From Hyperoodon ampullatus (Eukaryota; Chordata; Mammalia; Artiodactyla; Ziphiidae): a stretch of DNA of 64,000 nt. Location: positions 4,313,501 through 4,377,500 of the forward strand of contig OX457065.1 in NCBI GenBank assembly GCA_949752795.1, given 5' to 3'. The notes under the pieces were generated by a model. The model did not search any database. It was not told the origin of the DNA and worked only from the letters and a program-made list of their open reading frames with translations. The translations under genes and the position numbers were made by a program. Positions 13,589 to 46,775 of this stretch are shown piece by piece (within the stretch, counting starts at the first letter, position 1; each line of letters begins with the position of its first letter).

Positions 13589-15157
13589 TCTCCATTTCAC
13601 TTAAATCATACACTCCAGCATCCATTAATACACCCATTCCCTCAGCCACTCATACACCCATAACCTAGGTCACTAATGCAAACATTCCTTCAGCCATTCC
13701 TTCAGCTAGTCCCTCAGCCATTACTTCAGCTAGTCCCTCAGCCATTAATACAGCCGTTCTCTCAGCCTTCGATACACCAATTCCCTCAGCTATTAATACT
13801 GTACACACATTCCCACGTCCATTAATTCACCCATTCTCATATCCATTAATTCACCTTTTCTCTCAGCCATTAATTCAGGCATTCTCTCAGCCATTAAGTC
13901 ACCCATCTCTAAGTCATTAACTCACCTATTCCCTCAGCCACTAATACACTCATTCCTTTAGTCATTACTTCACACATTCCCTCAGCCAGAATTCACCTAT
14001 TCTGGCAGCCATTATTACACCAATTCCCTAAGGCCTAATACACCCATTCTCTCAGCAATTAGTCCACCCATGCCCTCATGCCATTAATACACCCATTCCC
14101 TTTCTCAGTTATAAACCCATTCGCTCAACCATTAGCTCACTGTTACCTCAAGCATTAGTTCACAGGTCCCTGAGCCATTAGTTTATCCACTGCCTCATCC
14201 CTTAATACACCCATTCCTTCAGGCACTCAATCACACTTTCCTTTAGCCACTAATCCTCAGCCATTATTTTAGCCATTCCCTCAGCCTTTGATACACCAAT
14301 TCCCTCAGGCACTAATACATACATTCCCACATCCATTAATTCACCCATTTCCTCAGCCATTAATTCAGCCAATCCCTCAGCCATTAATTCACCCATACCC
14401 CGAGTCACTAACTCATCTATTCCTTCAGCCATTAATACACTCATTCCCTCAGTCATTACTTTACACATTCACTCAGCCATTAATTCACCTCTTCCCTCTA
14501 CCATTAATACACCAATTCCCTCATGCCTAAAAAAGCCATTCTCTTAGCCATTAGTTCATCCATTCCCTCATGCCATTATGGAGCCATTGCCTTGACCATT
14601 ATGTCACCCATTCCCTAAGCCATTAATTCACCTATTCCTTCCGCCATTAATACACCCATTCCCTCACGTCTAATACACCCATTCCCTTAGCCATTAGGTC
14701 ACCCATTCCCTCATGACGTTAATTTACCCCTTCCGTCAGCTCTTACACACACACTCCCTCAGCCCTTAATTTATCCATTGCCTCTCCATTAATTCACCAG
14801 TCCTCTCAGCCATTAATTCATCCATTCCATCACCCATGAATATACCCGTGCTTCATGCCATTAATACACCCATTCTCCCAGCCATTAATTCATCTATTTC
14901 CTCAGCATTAATACAACCGTTGCCTCCTGCCATTAATTTACCCATTCCCTCAACCATTAATACACCCTTTCCTTCAGTCATTATTACACTCTTTCGTTTA
15001 GCCACTAATACACCCATTCCATAGCCACTAATTCACTGATTCCCTCAGCCATTAATTCACCCATTTCCTCATGCCACTGATACATCCATTCCCTCAGGAC
15101 ATTGATACACCCATCGCTCAGCCACTGTTCATTTATTCCCTCAAAAACTAATACATG

Positions 15158-15373
15158 GGGCTTCCCTGGTGGCACAGTGGTTGAGAGTGCGCCTGCCAAT
15201 GCAGGGGATACGGGTTCCTGCCCTGGTCCGGGAAGATCCCACATGCCGCGGAGCGGCTGCGCCCGTGAGCCGTGGCCGCTGAGCCTGCGCGTCCGCAGCC
15301 TGTACTCCGCAACAGGAGAGGCCACAACAGTGAGAGGCCCACGTACCGCAAAAAAACAAAACAAAAAACAAAC
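15158..15373 (+). mobile_element. CHR-2-like SINE, sense, copy in unit D
   Basis: It is the same insertion as at 4793 and 9944, with duplications aaactaatacatg at 15145-15157 and 15374-15386. It keeps more CpG sites (GCCGCGGAGCGGCTGCG) than the other two copies, so it may be closest to the founder. Confidence 0.92.
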
Positions 15374-18068
15374 AAACTAATACATGCATTTCCTCAGCCT
15401 TTAATTCACCCACTACCTCAGCCCTTAATTCACCTATTCCCTCAGCCATTACTTGAACTATTCCCTCAGCCATTAATTCAGCCATCCTCTCAGCCTTTGA
15501 TACACCAATTCCATCAGCCTTTAATACACATTCCCACACCCATTAATTCACCCATTCTTTCGGCCATTAATTCAGCCAATCCCTCAGCCATTCCTTCACA
15601 CATTCCCTCAGCCATAATTCACCCATTCCTTTAGCTATTAATTCACCCATTCCCTCTGCTGTTGATAAACCTCAGCCACTGACACACCTATTCCTTCATG
15701 CCATTATTCACCCATTCCCTTATCCCTAATAATGATTCCCTCAGCCAGTAATTCACCCATTCCCTCAGCCATTAATTAACCTATACCCTCAGGTGTTAAT
15801 TCAACCATTTCCTCAGGCATTAATTCACCTATTCCCTCAGCTATTGGTTCAGCCATTTCGTCAGCCACATTCACCCATTTCCTAAGACATTGGTTCACCC
15901 ATTCCGTTAGACTCAAATACATCCATTCACTCAGCTATTAACTCACCCTTTCCCTCCACTATTCCCTCATCCATTAATACACCCATTCTTCAATCCATTA
16001 ATGTAGCCATTCCCTCATGCCACTAGTTCACCCACTCCCGCATCCACTAATACAGCCATTCCCTCCACATTAATTCACCCATTCCCTCAGCTCTTATGAC
16101 TCATTCCGTCAGTCATTAATTCATCCATTCTGTCCACCATTAAGTCAGCCATTTTATCGCCCGTTATTTCACCCATTCTTTCAGCCACTAATACACCTCT
16201 TCCAGGCAGCTATTCATTCACCCATCCCCTCATCCATTAGTTTACTGATTACCGTAGGAATTACTTCAACCATTCCCTCAGGCAATAATTCACCCATTAA
16301 CTCAAGTATTAATTTACCTTATCCCCCAGCCCTTAATACACCCATTCCCTGAGCCATTGATACACCTATTCCCTCACCTATAATATACCCATTGTCTTAT
16401 GCCTTTAATACAACCATTCCCTCAACCACTAATACACCCATTTTCTAGGCCACCAATGCACCCATTCTTTCAACCATTAATTCACCCATTTCATCAGCCA
16501 TTTATACACCAATTGTTTTAGGCCTATACACCCATTCACTCAGCAGTTACTTCACCCATATCCTGGCCATTAATTCAGCCAGCCCCTCAGCCATTATTTC
16601 ATCCATTCCCAACACCTTTGATATACCAATTCCCACAGCCATTAATACACACATTCCTCCATCCACTAATTCACTCATTCACACCTCCATTAATTCACCC
16701 ATTCCCTCAGCCATTTACTCAGTTTTCCCTCAGCCATTAACTCAGCCAATCCTTCACCCACTAATTCACCCATTCCTCACCATTAATTCACCCATTCTCT
16801 CCAACATTAAGCCAGCCATATTCTCATCCACTGTTTCACCCATTCTTGCAGCCACTAATAAACCTCCTGCAGCCCTTCATTCATTCATTCCCTCAGCCAT
16901 TAATTCACTAGTTAGCTTAGGAATTAGTTCACTTACTACCTCAGCCATTAGTTTATCCATTCTCTCAGCCATTAGTTTACCCATCCCCTCAACCATTAAT
17001 TCACCTATTCCCTGAGCCTTTAATACACCCATTCCCTAAGCCATTAATACACCTATCCCCTTGTCTATAATATACACATTCCCTTATACCATTAATACAC
17101 CCATTCCTTCAGCCATTAATTCATCTATTCCCTCAGCCATTAATACACTCACTTCCTCTTGGCATTAATTAATGCATACCCTCAACCCTAATACAAACTT
17201 TCCTTCAGCTATTAATTCATCCATCCGCTCAGCCACTAACCCACCATTTCCGTAAGTCATTAACTCACCCATTTTTCTCTGCCATAAGTTCACTCATTCT
17301 CTAAGCCACTAATGCACCCAGTTCCTCCAAGCATTAATTCACCTATTACATCAGTCAGTAGTTCACCCATTCTATAAGCTACATTCGCCCATTTCTTAAG
17401 AAATTAGTTCACCCATTCCCTCAAACAATAATACACCCGTTTTCTAGGCGACTAATGCACCTATTCTCTCACCCATTAATTCAGCCAGTCCCTGAGACAT
17501 TCTCTCGGCCATTAATTAAACTGTTTCTTCAGCCATTCCCCCATTCTCTCAGCCACAAATACACCCACATCTTCGGCCACTAATGCACCCAGTTTCTCAG
17601 GTATTAATTCACCCGCTGTGTCCGTCATTAATACACCCAATCCCTCAGCCATTATTTCAGCCATTCCCATGGCCTTTGATACAGCAATTCCCTTAACCAT
17701 TAATACACACACTCCTCCATCCATTAATTCACCCATACCCATCTGTTAATTCACCCATCCCTAGCCATTAATTCATCCATTTCACAGCCATTAATTTACC
17801 CATTCACTCTACCATTAATTCACCCATTCTTTCCAGCTTAGTTCACCCATATTGTAATCCACTAATCCACTCAGTCCTTCAGGCATTACTTCACACATTC
17901 CCTCTGCCATTAGTTCACTCATTCCCTCTGCCATTAGTTCACTCATTCCCTCAACCACTAATACACCCATTTACTAAGCATTCAATGCACCCATTCTCTC
18001 AGCATTAATTCAACCGTTCTCTCAGCCATTCCCTTAGCCGTTAATACACACATTTCTCCATTTCATTT

Positions 18069-18268
18069 TTTTATTTTATTCTTTAAAAGAATTTTTTGAT
18101 GATGACCATTTTTAAGGTCTTTTTAAACTGCTACAATATCACTTCTGTTTTACGTTTTGGTTTTTGACCGCGAGGCCTGTGGGATCTTAGCTCCCCAACC
18201 AGGTATCAAACCCACATCCCGTGCATTGTAAGGCGAAGTCTTAAACACTGCACTGCCAGGCAAGTCCC
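18069..18268 (-). mobile_element. CHR-like SINE, antisense, copy in unit D
   Basis: This is the fourth copy of the same insertion. The flanking duplications at 18055-18068 and 18269-18282 match perfectly (tctccatttcattt, 14 bp), which fixes the original target site within the 24-bp array. Confidence 0.87.
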
Positions 18269-19314
18269 TCTCCATTTCATTTAAATCATACACTCCGGCA
18301 TCCATTAATACACCCATTCCCTCAGCCACTCATACACCCATAACCTAGGTCACTAATGCACCCATTCCTTCAGCCATTACTTTAGCTAGTCCCTCAGCCA
18401 TTAATACAGCCATTCTCTCAGCCTTTGATACACCAATTCCCTCAGCTGTTAATACTGTACACACATTCCCACGTCCATTAATTCACCCATTCCTGTATCC
18501 ATTAATTCACCTTTTCTCTCAGCCATTAAGTCACCCATCTCTAAGTCATTAACTCACTTATTCCCTCAGCCACTAATACACTCATTCCTTTAGTCTTTAC
18601 TTCACACATTCCCTCAGCCAGAATTCACCTATTCTGGAAGCCATTAATACACCAATTCCCTAAGGCCTAATACACCCATTCTCTTAGCAATTAGTCCACC
18701 CATGCCCTCATGCCATTAATACACCCATTCCCTTTCTCAGTTATAAACCCATTCGCTCAACCATTAGCTCACTGTTACCTCAAGCATTAGTTCACAGGTC
18801 CCTGAGCCTTTAGTTTATCCATTGCCTCATCCCTTAATACACCCATTCCTTCAGGCACTCAATCACACTTTCCTTTAGCCACTAATCCTCAGCCATTATT
18901 TAAGCCATTCCCTCAGCCTTTGATACACCACTTCCTGCAGGCACTAATACATACATTCCCACATCCATTAATTCACCCATTTCCTCAGCCACTAATTGAG
19001 ACAATCTCTGAGCCATTAATTCAGGCAGTCTCTCCACCATTAATTCAGCCAGTCCCTCCGCCATTAATTCACCCATACTCTGAGTCATTAACTCACCTAT
19101 TCCTTCAGCCATTAATACACTCATTCCCTCAGTCATTACTTTACACATTCACTCAGCCATTAATTCACCTCTTCCCTCTGCCATTAATACACCAATTCCC
19201 TCATGCCTAAAAAACCCATTCTCTTAGCCATTAGTTCATCCATTCCTTCATGCCATTATGGAGCCATTGCCTTGACCATTATATCACCCATTCCCTAAGC
19301 CATTAATTCACCTA
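18269..19314. repeat. Partial higher-order unit E
   Basis: The sequence follows unit B from 3201 to about 4246, offset by 15068, and then loses close alignment. It therefore stops before the position where B, C and D carry the plus-strand SINE. It marks the edge of the homogenised part of the array. Confidence 0.75.
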
Positions 19315-20385
19315 TTTCCTCATGCCATTAATTTACTCATTCCCTGAGCCCCAATACACACATTCCTGCAGCCTTTAATTCACCCATTCCATCTCCATTA
19401 ATTCACCACTCCCCTCAGCCATTAGCTCATCCATTCCTAAACTCATTAATATACCTAATGCCTCAACCAATAATATACCCATTCCGTCATGCCATTAAAA
19501 CACCTATTCCCTCAGCCTGTAGTTTGCTCATTCCCTTAGCCCGGTAATCAACCATTCCCTCATGACATTAATTCACCCTTTCCCTCAGCTCTAATCCAAA
19601 GATTCCGTCAGCCATTAATACACCCATTCCATCATTCCATTTAAACACCTATTCTCTCCACCTTTAGTTCACCCCTTCCCTCAGCCTTCAATTCACCCAT
19701 TCCCTCAGCCCTAATATAGGTTCCCTCAGCCATTAATTCAGCCTTTCCCTAAGCCATTAACCCACCCATGCCTTCATGCCATTAATTCACCCATTCCTTC
19801 ATGCCATTAATTCACCCATTCCCTCTCCATTAATTCACCACTCTTCTCAGCCATTATTTCATCTATTCCTTCAGCCATTAATACACCCATTGTCTCAGCC
19901 ATTAATTCATCTATTTCCTCAGCCATAATACACCCATTGCCTCCTGCCATTAATTTACCCATTCCCTCAACCATTAATGCACCCATATTCTCTACCATTA
20001 GTTCAACCATTCCCTGATGCCATTAATACACCCTTTCCAACCGCCTAATTCATCTACTCTCTCAGCCACTAATACACACATTCCCTCAGCCACTCATACA
20101 CCTATTCCTCCAGCCATTAATACAGCTATTCCCTCTGCCATTAATTCACCCATTACCTCAGCCATTAATTCACCCATTCTCTCAGCCATTAATTCAGCCA
20201 TTCCCTCATGCCCTTACTCCACCCTTTCCCTCAGCCATTATATCATCCATTCCTTTTGCCACTAATATACTCATTCTTTCATGCCATTAATACACCTATT
20301 TCCTCAGCCATTAGTTCAAACATTCCGTCAGTCATTAATTCACCCATTCCCCCTGAATTAATACATCCATTCCCCCAAGCCAGGA
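19315..20385. repeat. Divergent array edge without SINE
   Basis: The 24-bp units continue but no longer align well with the higher-order unit. A stretch near 19840-19990 still resembles B near 4420-4590. No plus-strand SINE follows where one would be expected. This looks like an older, less homogenised edge of the array. Unique sequence begins at about 20386. Confidence 0.7.
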
Positions 20386-42763
<22,378 letters not shown>

Positions 42764-43721
42764 CTGCAGGAGAGAAAGAGACGAAAGGCCCTGAGTTCCG
42801 CTGTCATTTCCATCAGGCAAAGCCCTCCTGCCTTGGGAATCTTCTGCTTCGTGGATGTGGCCTGTTAGAGGGCTTCCTTCCTGCCACCAGCTCCACCTGA
42901 GTCTCCGCCGGGGGAGCCTCATGGCTTCTCCCCGCAAGGGCAACTCTGTCTGTGCTCTTCAGTAACGCTCTCTGGAGCACCCACCACAGACTGGGCTCTG
43001 CGCGACGGTCCAGTGATTCACCATCTCCACAACTATCATTCCACGTATCCAGAAAGAAGCTGAGGCTCAGAGACGGACAACTCGTGCCCACGGTCACACA
43101 ACCCTTGGCCACGACAGCCTCTGCTAATAGCCAGGACCAGACTCCAGGCGCCTCTGCCCACCCTGCCCCATGCTCCAGGCTCCCTTGACCAGGTTCTTTT
43201 TTTCACATTCCTTCTCCAAGTCCCTTCTCCGCCCTGGAGTGAGATGGGTAAGGTCAACTGGCAAACCGTCAAGCGGGCCGGCTCTCCCATGCTGTCTCTG
43301 GGGCCACCCCTGCCCCTCCGGGCACCTGTACACCCCCCAGGCTTCTGCTGCTGTCTCAGGCCTCACCCAAGCCTACACCCCGCCCCCCTCCCCGCTCTGC
43401 CCCCACCCCCATTCACCATTCACCAGCTGTGGGCAGGCCACTCCCTCCCCAGCCCCCTGGCCACAGCAAGGCCTCACTCACAGGACTGTCCCCCTCTTCA
43501 CTCTTCAGAGGAGGGGTAGAGAGGGGGCTAGGGAGGAAATCAGCCCCAGCGGGGGGCAGAAGCCTCTTATCCCATCCCAGCCGCATCCTTTTCACGAGGT
43601 GGGGAGGGGCTCAGATTAGCGTTCAGCCAGAGGTGGTGTCAACCTGGGTCAAGATCAGGACACAGCCTGGCCAAGGTCAGGGCTCAGTCAGAACCAGGAA
43701 TCTACAATCTACAATCTACAG
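42764..43721. other. DNA 5' of the first visible GRIP2 exon
   Basis: An antisense MIR trace lies near 43050-43110 (AGAAGCTGAGGCTCAGAG). I looked here on the minus strand for a start-codon exon whose phase fits the next acceptor, and found none. Confidence 0.55.
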
Positions 43722-43930
43722 CAGGTTTCTCAACCTCGGCACTATTGACATTTTTTTTTGCTGGATTGCTGTACAACGTTTAGCCGCATCCCTGCCCTCT
43801 AACCACTAGATGACAGTAGCATCCCACCCCAGTCACCACATCAAAAATGACTCTAGACAACCCACATGTGCTCTAGGGGAGCAATACTGTCGGCCCCCAC
43901 CCCCGCCCTGCCCCTCATTGAGAATCACTG
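43722..43930 (-). mobile_element. MER5A-like hAT-Charlie DNA transposon fossil
   Basis: The plus strand reads GTTTCTCAACCTCGGCACTA near the start. CATCCCTGCCCTCTAACCAC, ACTAGATGACAGTAGCA and ATTGAGAATCACTG follow. These match from memory the reverse of MER5A, about its full length, including remnants of the inverted ends (GTTTCTCAAC and TTGAGAATC). Non-autonomous, with no coding capacity. Confidence 0.65.
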
Positions 43931-46439
43931 CTTTAGAGTCAGGGGTGGGGCTCAGGCTGGGTCAGGGTCAGGTTCAGCTTGGGGTCAAGGCTGTAGCTCA
44001 ACCTGGGTCCAAGGAAGCCTGAGAGCCTTCAACACCTGCAGCTCTAACCATTGAGAAACGGCTTCTCCAGACCGGGGGATAGGCTCCCTTAGCTTTGCCA
44101 GAAGGTGGGAAATAACAAATCATTTCCAGGGCCCCAGGAATTGGCCCCCAGCAGCTTTGCTCACCTCCCCCACCCCCAGGCCCTGTGTTCACATCCACAA
44201 CCACAGATTCAGGCAACACCCCATTAAGTATAATGCCTCCTATTACGGTTCCCTAATTCGCACTTCATTTAGATTCAACAAGACATTTCTGAGCTAATAA
44301 AATTAAAAAGACTGGGTTCTATCAACTGTGTGACAGCGAACATCTCTGGTATTTCATGTGGGCAATTCTGGAATTAAAATGTCTTATCCCATGCAAATTA
44401 GACTCTGCCACTGGAAAATCCTTCTCTCCCGGGCTGTCCTGGGAAGACCAGAGATAAGCTTGCTGGCTCCAAGTTTAGGAGTCTGGAAGTGGGGGAGGGG
44501 GAAGATTACCTCCTAAGGACAAGAAAGCAGAGAATCAAGTTTGCCGAATTCAGAGCCGTAGAATCCCAAAGAATGGAGCGGAACAGCCGTGGGTTAACGC
44601 TGGTTCTGAAGCAGAGCGTGCGGGATGTTGGCTGCTGAAGCAGAACTCCCATTTACTGCGGTGTCTCTGTGGTGTGTCTTCAACACTACCTCTCTGCCCT
44701 TTCCTCATCCCAATATTCAAATTTTGATCCAGTGAATGACACGGTGCCAAACTGGGCTGCGATGGCACACTTGGCACAGCTGAGATGTGGGGGTCTGCTG
44801 CCTTTGGGCTCAGCTGTCAGACAGGCCTGACTGTGTGATGATGCAAACCAAGATTCATACAACTGTGCGCAGAGTCAGTGGGCAATAAGTGAGGACTTGA
44901 GAGACTCTTCTGTAGAGAAGGCACATGCATTTTAGGGTGTGGCCTTGATGACCTCTCTCAGCGGTGGAGGCCACTCAGGATAGCTGATGGCCAGATAAGG
45001 GGCTTCTGGATACCTAAGACCCCTGCCACATTCAGAAAGGCACCCATAAGGAATGCTACAATGTCTGCTGATGCTTGTTCAGAGGGGACAGTGCCCCACT
45101 CTCACAAACATCCTCAGGTCAGGGGGAAACAGGCAGCATTCAAACCAAGAACCAAGGCAAGGACAGAATTACTAGTTAACCGTGTGACTTGAGTCTCTGC
45201 TTCTTTATCTGTAAAATGGGGGTGTCTCCCCCTATCGCTGGCTCCAATCAGCCCAGGCATGAGATTTTGAGGGAATTATTTTATTTATAGAAAACCCCAG
45301 GAGGGTTCGGACCCCAGTCCTCCTCCCTTGGAGAACATGTCTGCTCTCTCCCGCTCTCTCTCTTTTTTGTTCTGGGACCTGGTAATTATATGCTTATAGA
45401 TGAAGGCTTTTCAAAAACATCTTTCCCACCAATTTTCAGCTGGAAAAGCGCATAAAAAAACAGAGATATTTTTATCCGAGTGTTTTTTTTCCTGTCTCCT
45501 CCTTCCAGCAATGGGCAATTATGAGCTTTTTCCTTCAGTCAATCTGTCCTGTAAGAACTCGCTTCAGAGGGAAATTCATTTCGCAGCAATGCCAGACCAT
45601 CCGGCAGACTCAGGCTGGGCAAGTCGGGGGAGGAGGAGGGAGAGACACCGTGTTGAGCACAGACCGCACACCTGGTCCCCGGCCCCCAAGCTGCAGCCCG
45701 GGTGGATAGGTTTCTTTTTTATTTTATTTCTCCTGAAAGCATTGCTAATTTGCCTTCACTATCTCCGTTTCTCTGGAGCCCCAGGGAGCCACTGAGCTTT
45801 GAGAAAGGGAACTAGGAAGTCAGCCCTTGGCCAGGCTGCCTTTGTCAGGGTCCAGCCCAAGCAGGACAGGGGCTTGGGAAGCGAGGGCTGGGGAGGGCTC
45901 TCGATGGGGGCGTGACTGATGCCTGGCTCTGCGGGCCTCCAGGAGGGAGCGTTCAGCATCAGAGAGGGGCCACTGGGAAAACCAATGCCCGGAGGCTCAA
46001 CTTGGGCTGAAGAGAAAATAACCGCTTGACAGAAAGCCAGCAGCAGGGCCAGCCGGCCCCAGTGCCGCTGGGGAGAAGGGGGCCCCCAGTCGCCCCTGGG
46101 TCCAACCACAACTGCACACAGCGGCCCATTGCTGCTTGCACTCCGACAAGTGATCGGCCAGTGCTGGCTGGGTCGGCCCCACCTCCGAAGGCATCGCTGC
46201 CTCAATGGAAAGGGTACGATGGGCTTTGGATACTAATCTGCTGCCGACCGGCTAAGGGATCTGGGACAAGTCGCTTCTCCCCTCTGAGTCTCGGCACAGT
46301 GGGGGAGCTAGTGCCCACCTCATGGGCTGGTGGGAGGCATCAGCGAGGTGATGTGGTACACACAGCCAGGACACATGGAAGTTCTCTCCGTGGCCCTTTG
46401 ACTCACCTCGTTAGAAAGATTTTCCCATTAGTAATGGAA
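43931..46439. other. Non-coding DNA, no exon recognised
   Basis: There is a sense MIR-like stretch near 46230-46375 and otherwise mostly unique sequence. Open frames are short, lack splice support and show no familiar domain. Confidence 0.5.
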
Positions 46440-46775
46440 ACAACTCCTCCTGATTAAGTGCCGGTGCTGTGCTAGGTGCTTCACAAGGTGATGTATCCCC
46501 ATCACCTTCTGAGGTGGGATGATCGTTATTTCCATCTTACAGATGGTGGAGCTGAGGCACGGGCAGGTTAGGTGACTTCCCATTGTAAGGGGCAGGGGCA
46601 GGATTTGAACCCAGGCCATATTATAAGAAATTTTAAAGTATTACCACTTTATCCTCATGATAATCTTACGTGGTGGGTGTCATGATCATCCCCACATTAT
46701 AGATGAGGAAACTGAGGCACAGAGAGGTTAAGGGAACTACCTAGGGTCACACAGCTCCTAAGCGGCAGAGCCATG
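46440..46775 (-). repeat. Two adjacent antisense MIR elements
   Basis: The first is 46440-46620 (GTGCTAGGTGCTTCACAAGG, TTTCCATCTTACAGATGG, GATTTGAACCCAGGCC). The second is 46640-46775 (CACATTATAGATGAGGAAAC, then GTCACACAGCTCC). Both read as reversed MIR. Confidence 0.8.

Larger units (their letters stand above)
13589..18268. repeat. Higher-order unit D (about 4.68 kb, one internal deletion)
   Basis: The unit is collinear with B up to about 15760. It then jumps to sequence matching B near 5920, losing about 525 bp including the 113-bp block. The junction falls inside the shared motif ATTCCCTCAGCC, as expected for recombination between repeats. It holds the plus-strand SINE at 15158-15373 and the minus-strand SINE at 18069-18268. 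Confidence 0.82.
1..20385. repeat. 24-bp minisatellite array with about 5.2-kb higher-order repeats
   Basis: The stretch is built from a degenerate 24-bp unit; a consensus copy lies at 6793-6816. Its halves look like ATTAATTCACCC and ATTCCCTCAGCC. By length, about 780-800 units are present once the seven SINEs inside are subtracted. The plus strand is poor in G. Neighbouring units differ, but blocks recur at about 5.16, 5.23 and 4.68 kb, which defines a higher-order repeat. The array starts before the window and ends near 20385, where unique DNA begins. It lies 3' of the GRIP2 PDZ5 exons, so by inference it fills the intron before PDZ6. The period is a multiple of three, so long reading frames cross it without being genes. 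I do not recognise it as a named satellite. Confidence 0.96.

Noticed and set aside
1..20385. CRISPR-like array
   Set aside because: The units are contiguous with no unique spacers, they are degenerate, and the DNA is mammalian.
1..20385. Common cetacean satellite or centromeric alpha-like satellite
   Set aside because: The monomer length (24 bp) and sequence do not fit the long cetacean satellites or a 171-bp unit, and it lies next to exons of a single-copy gene.
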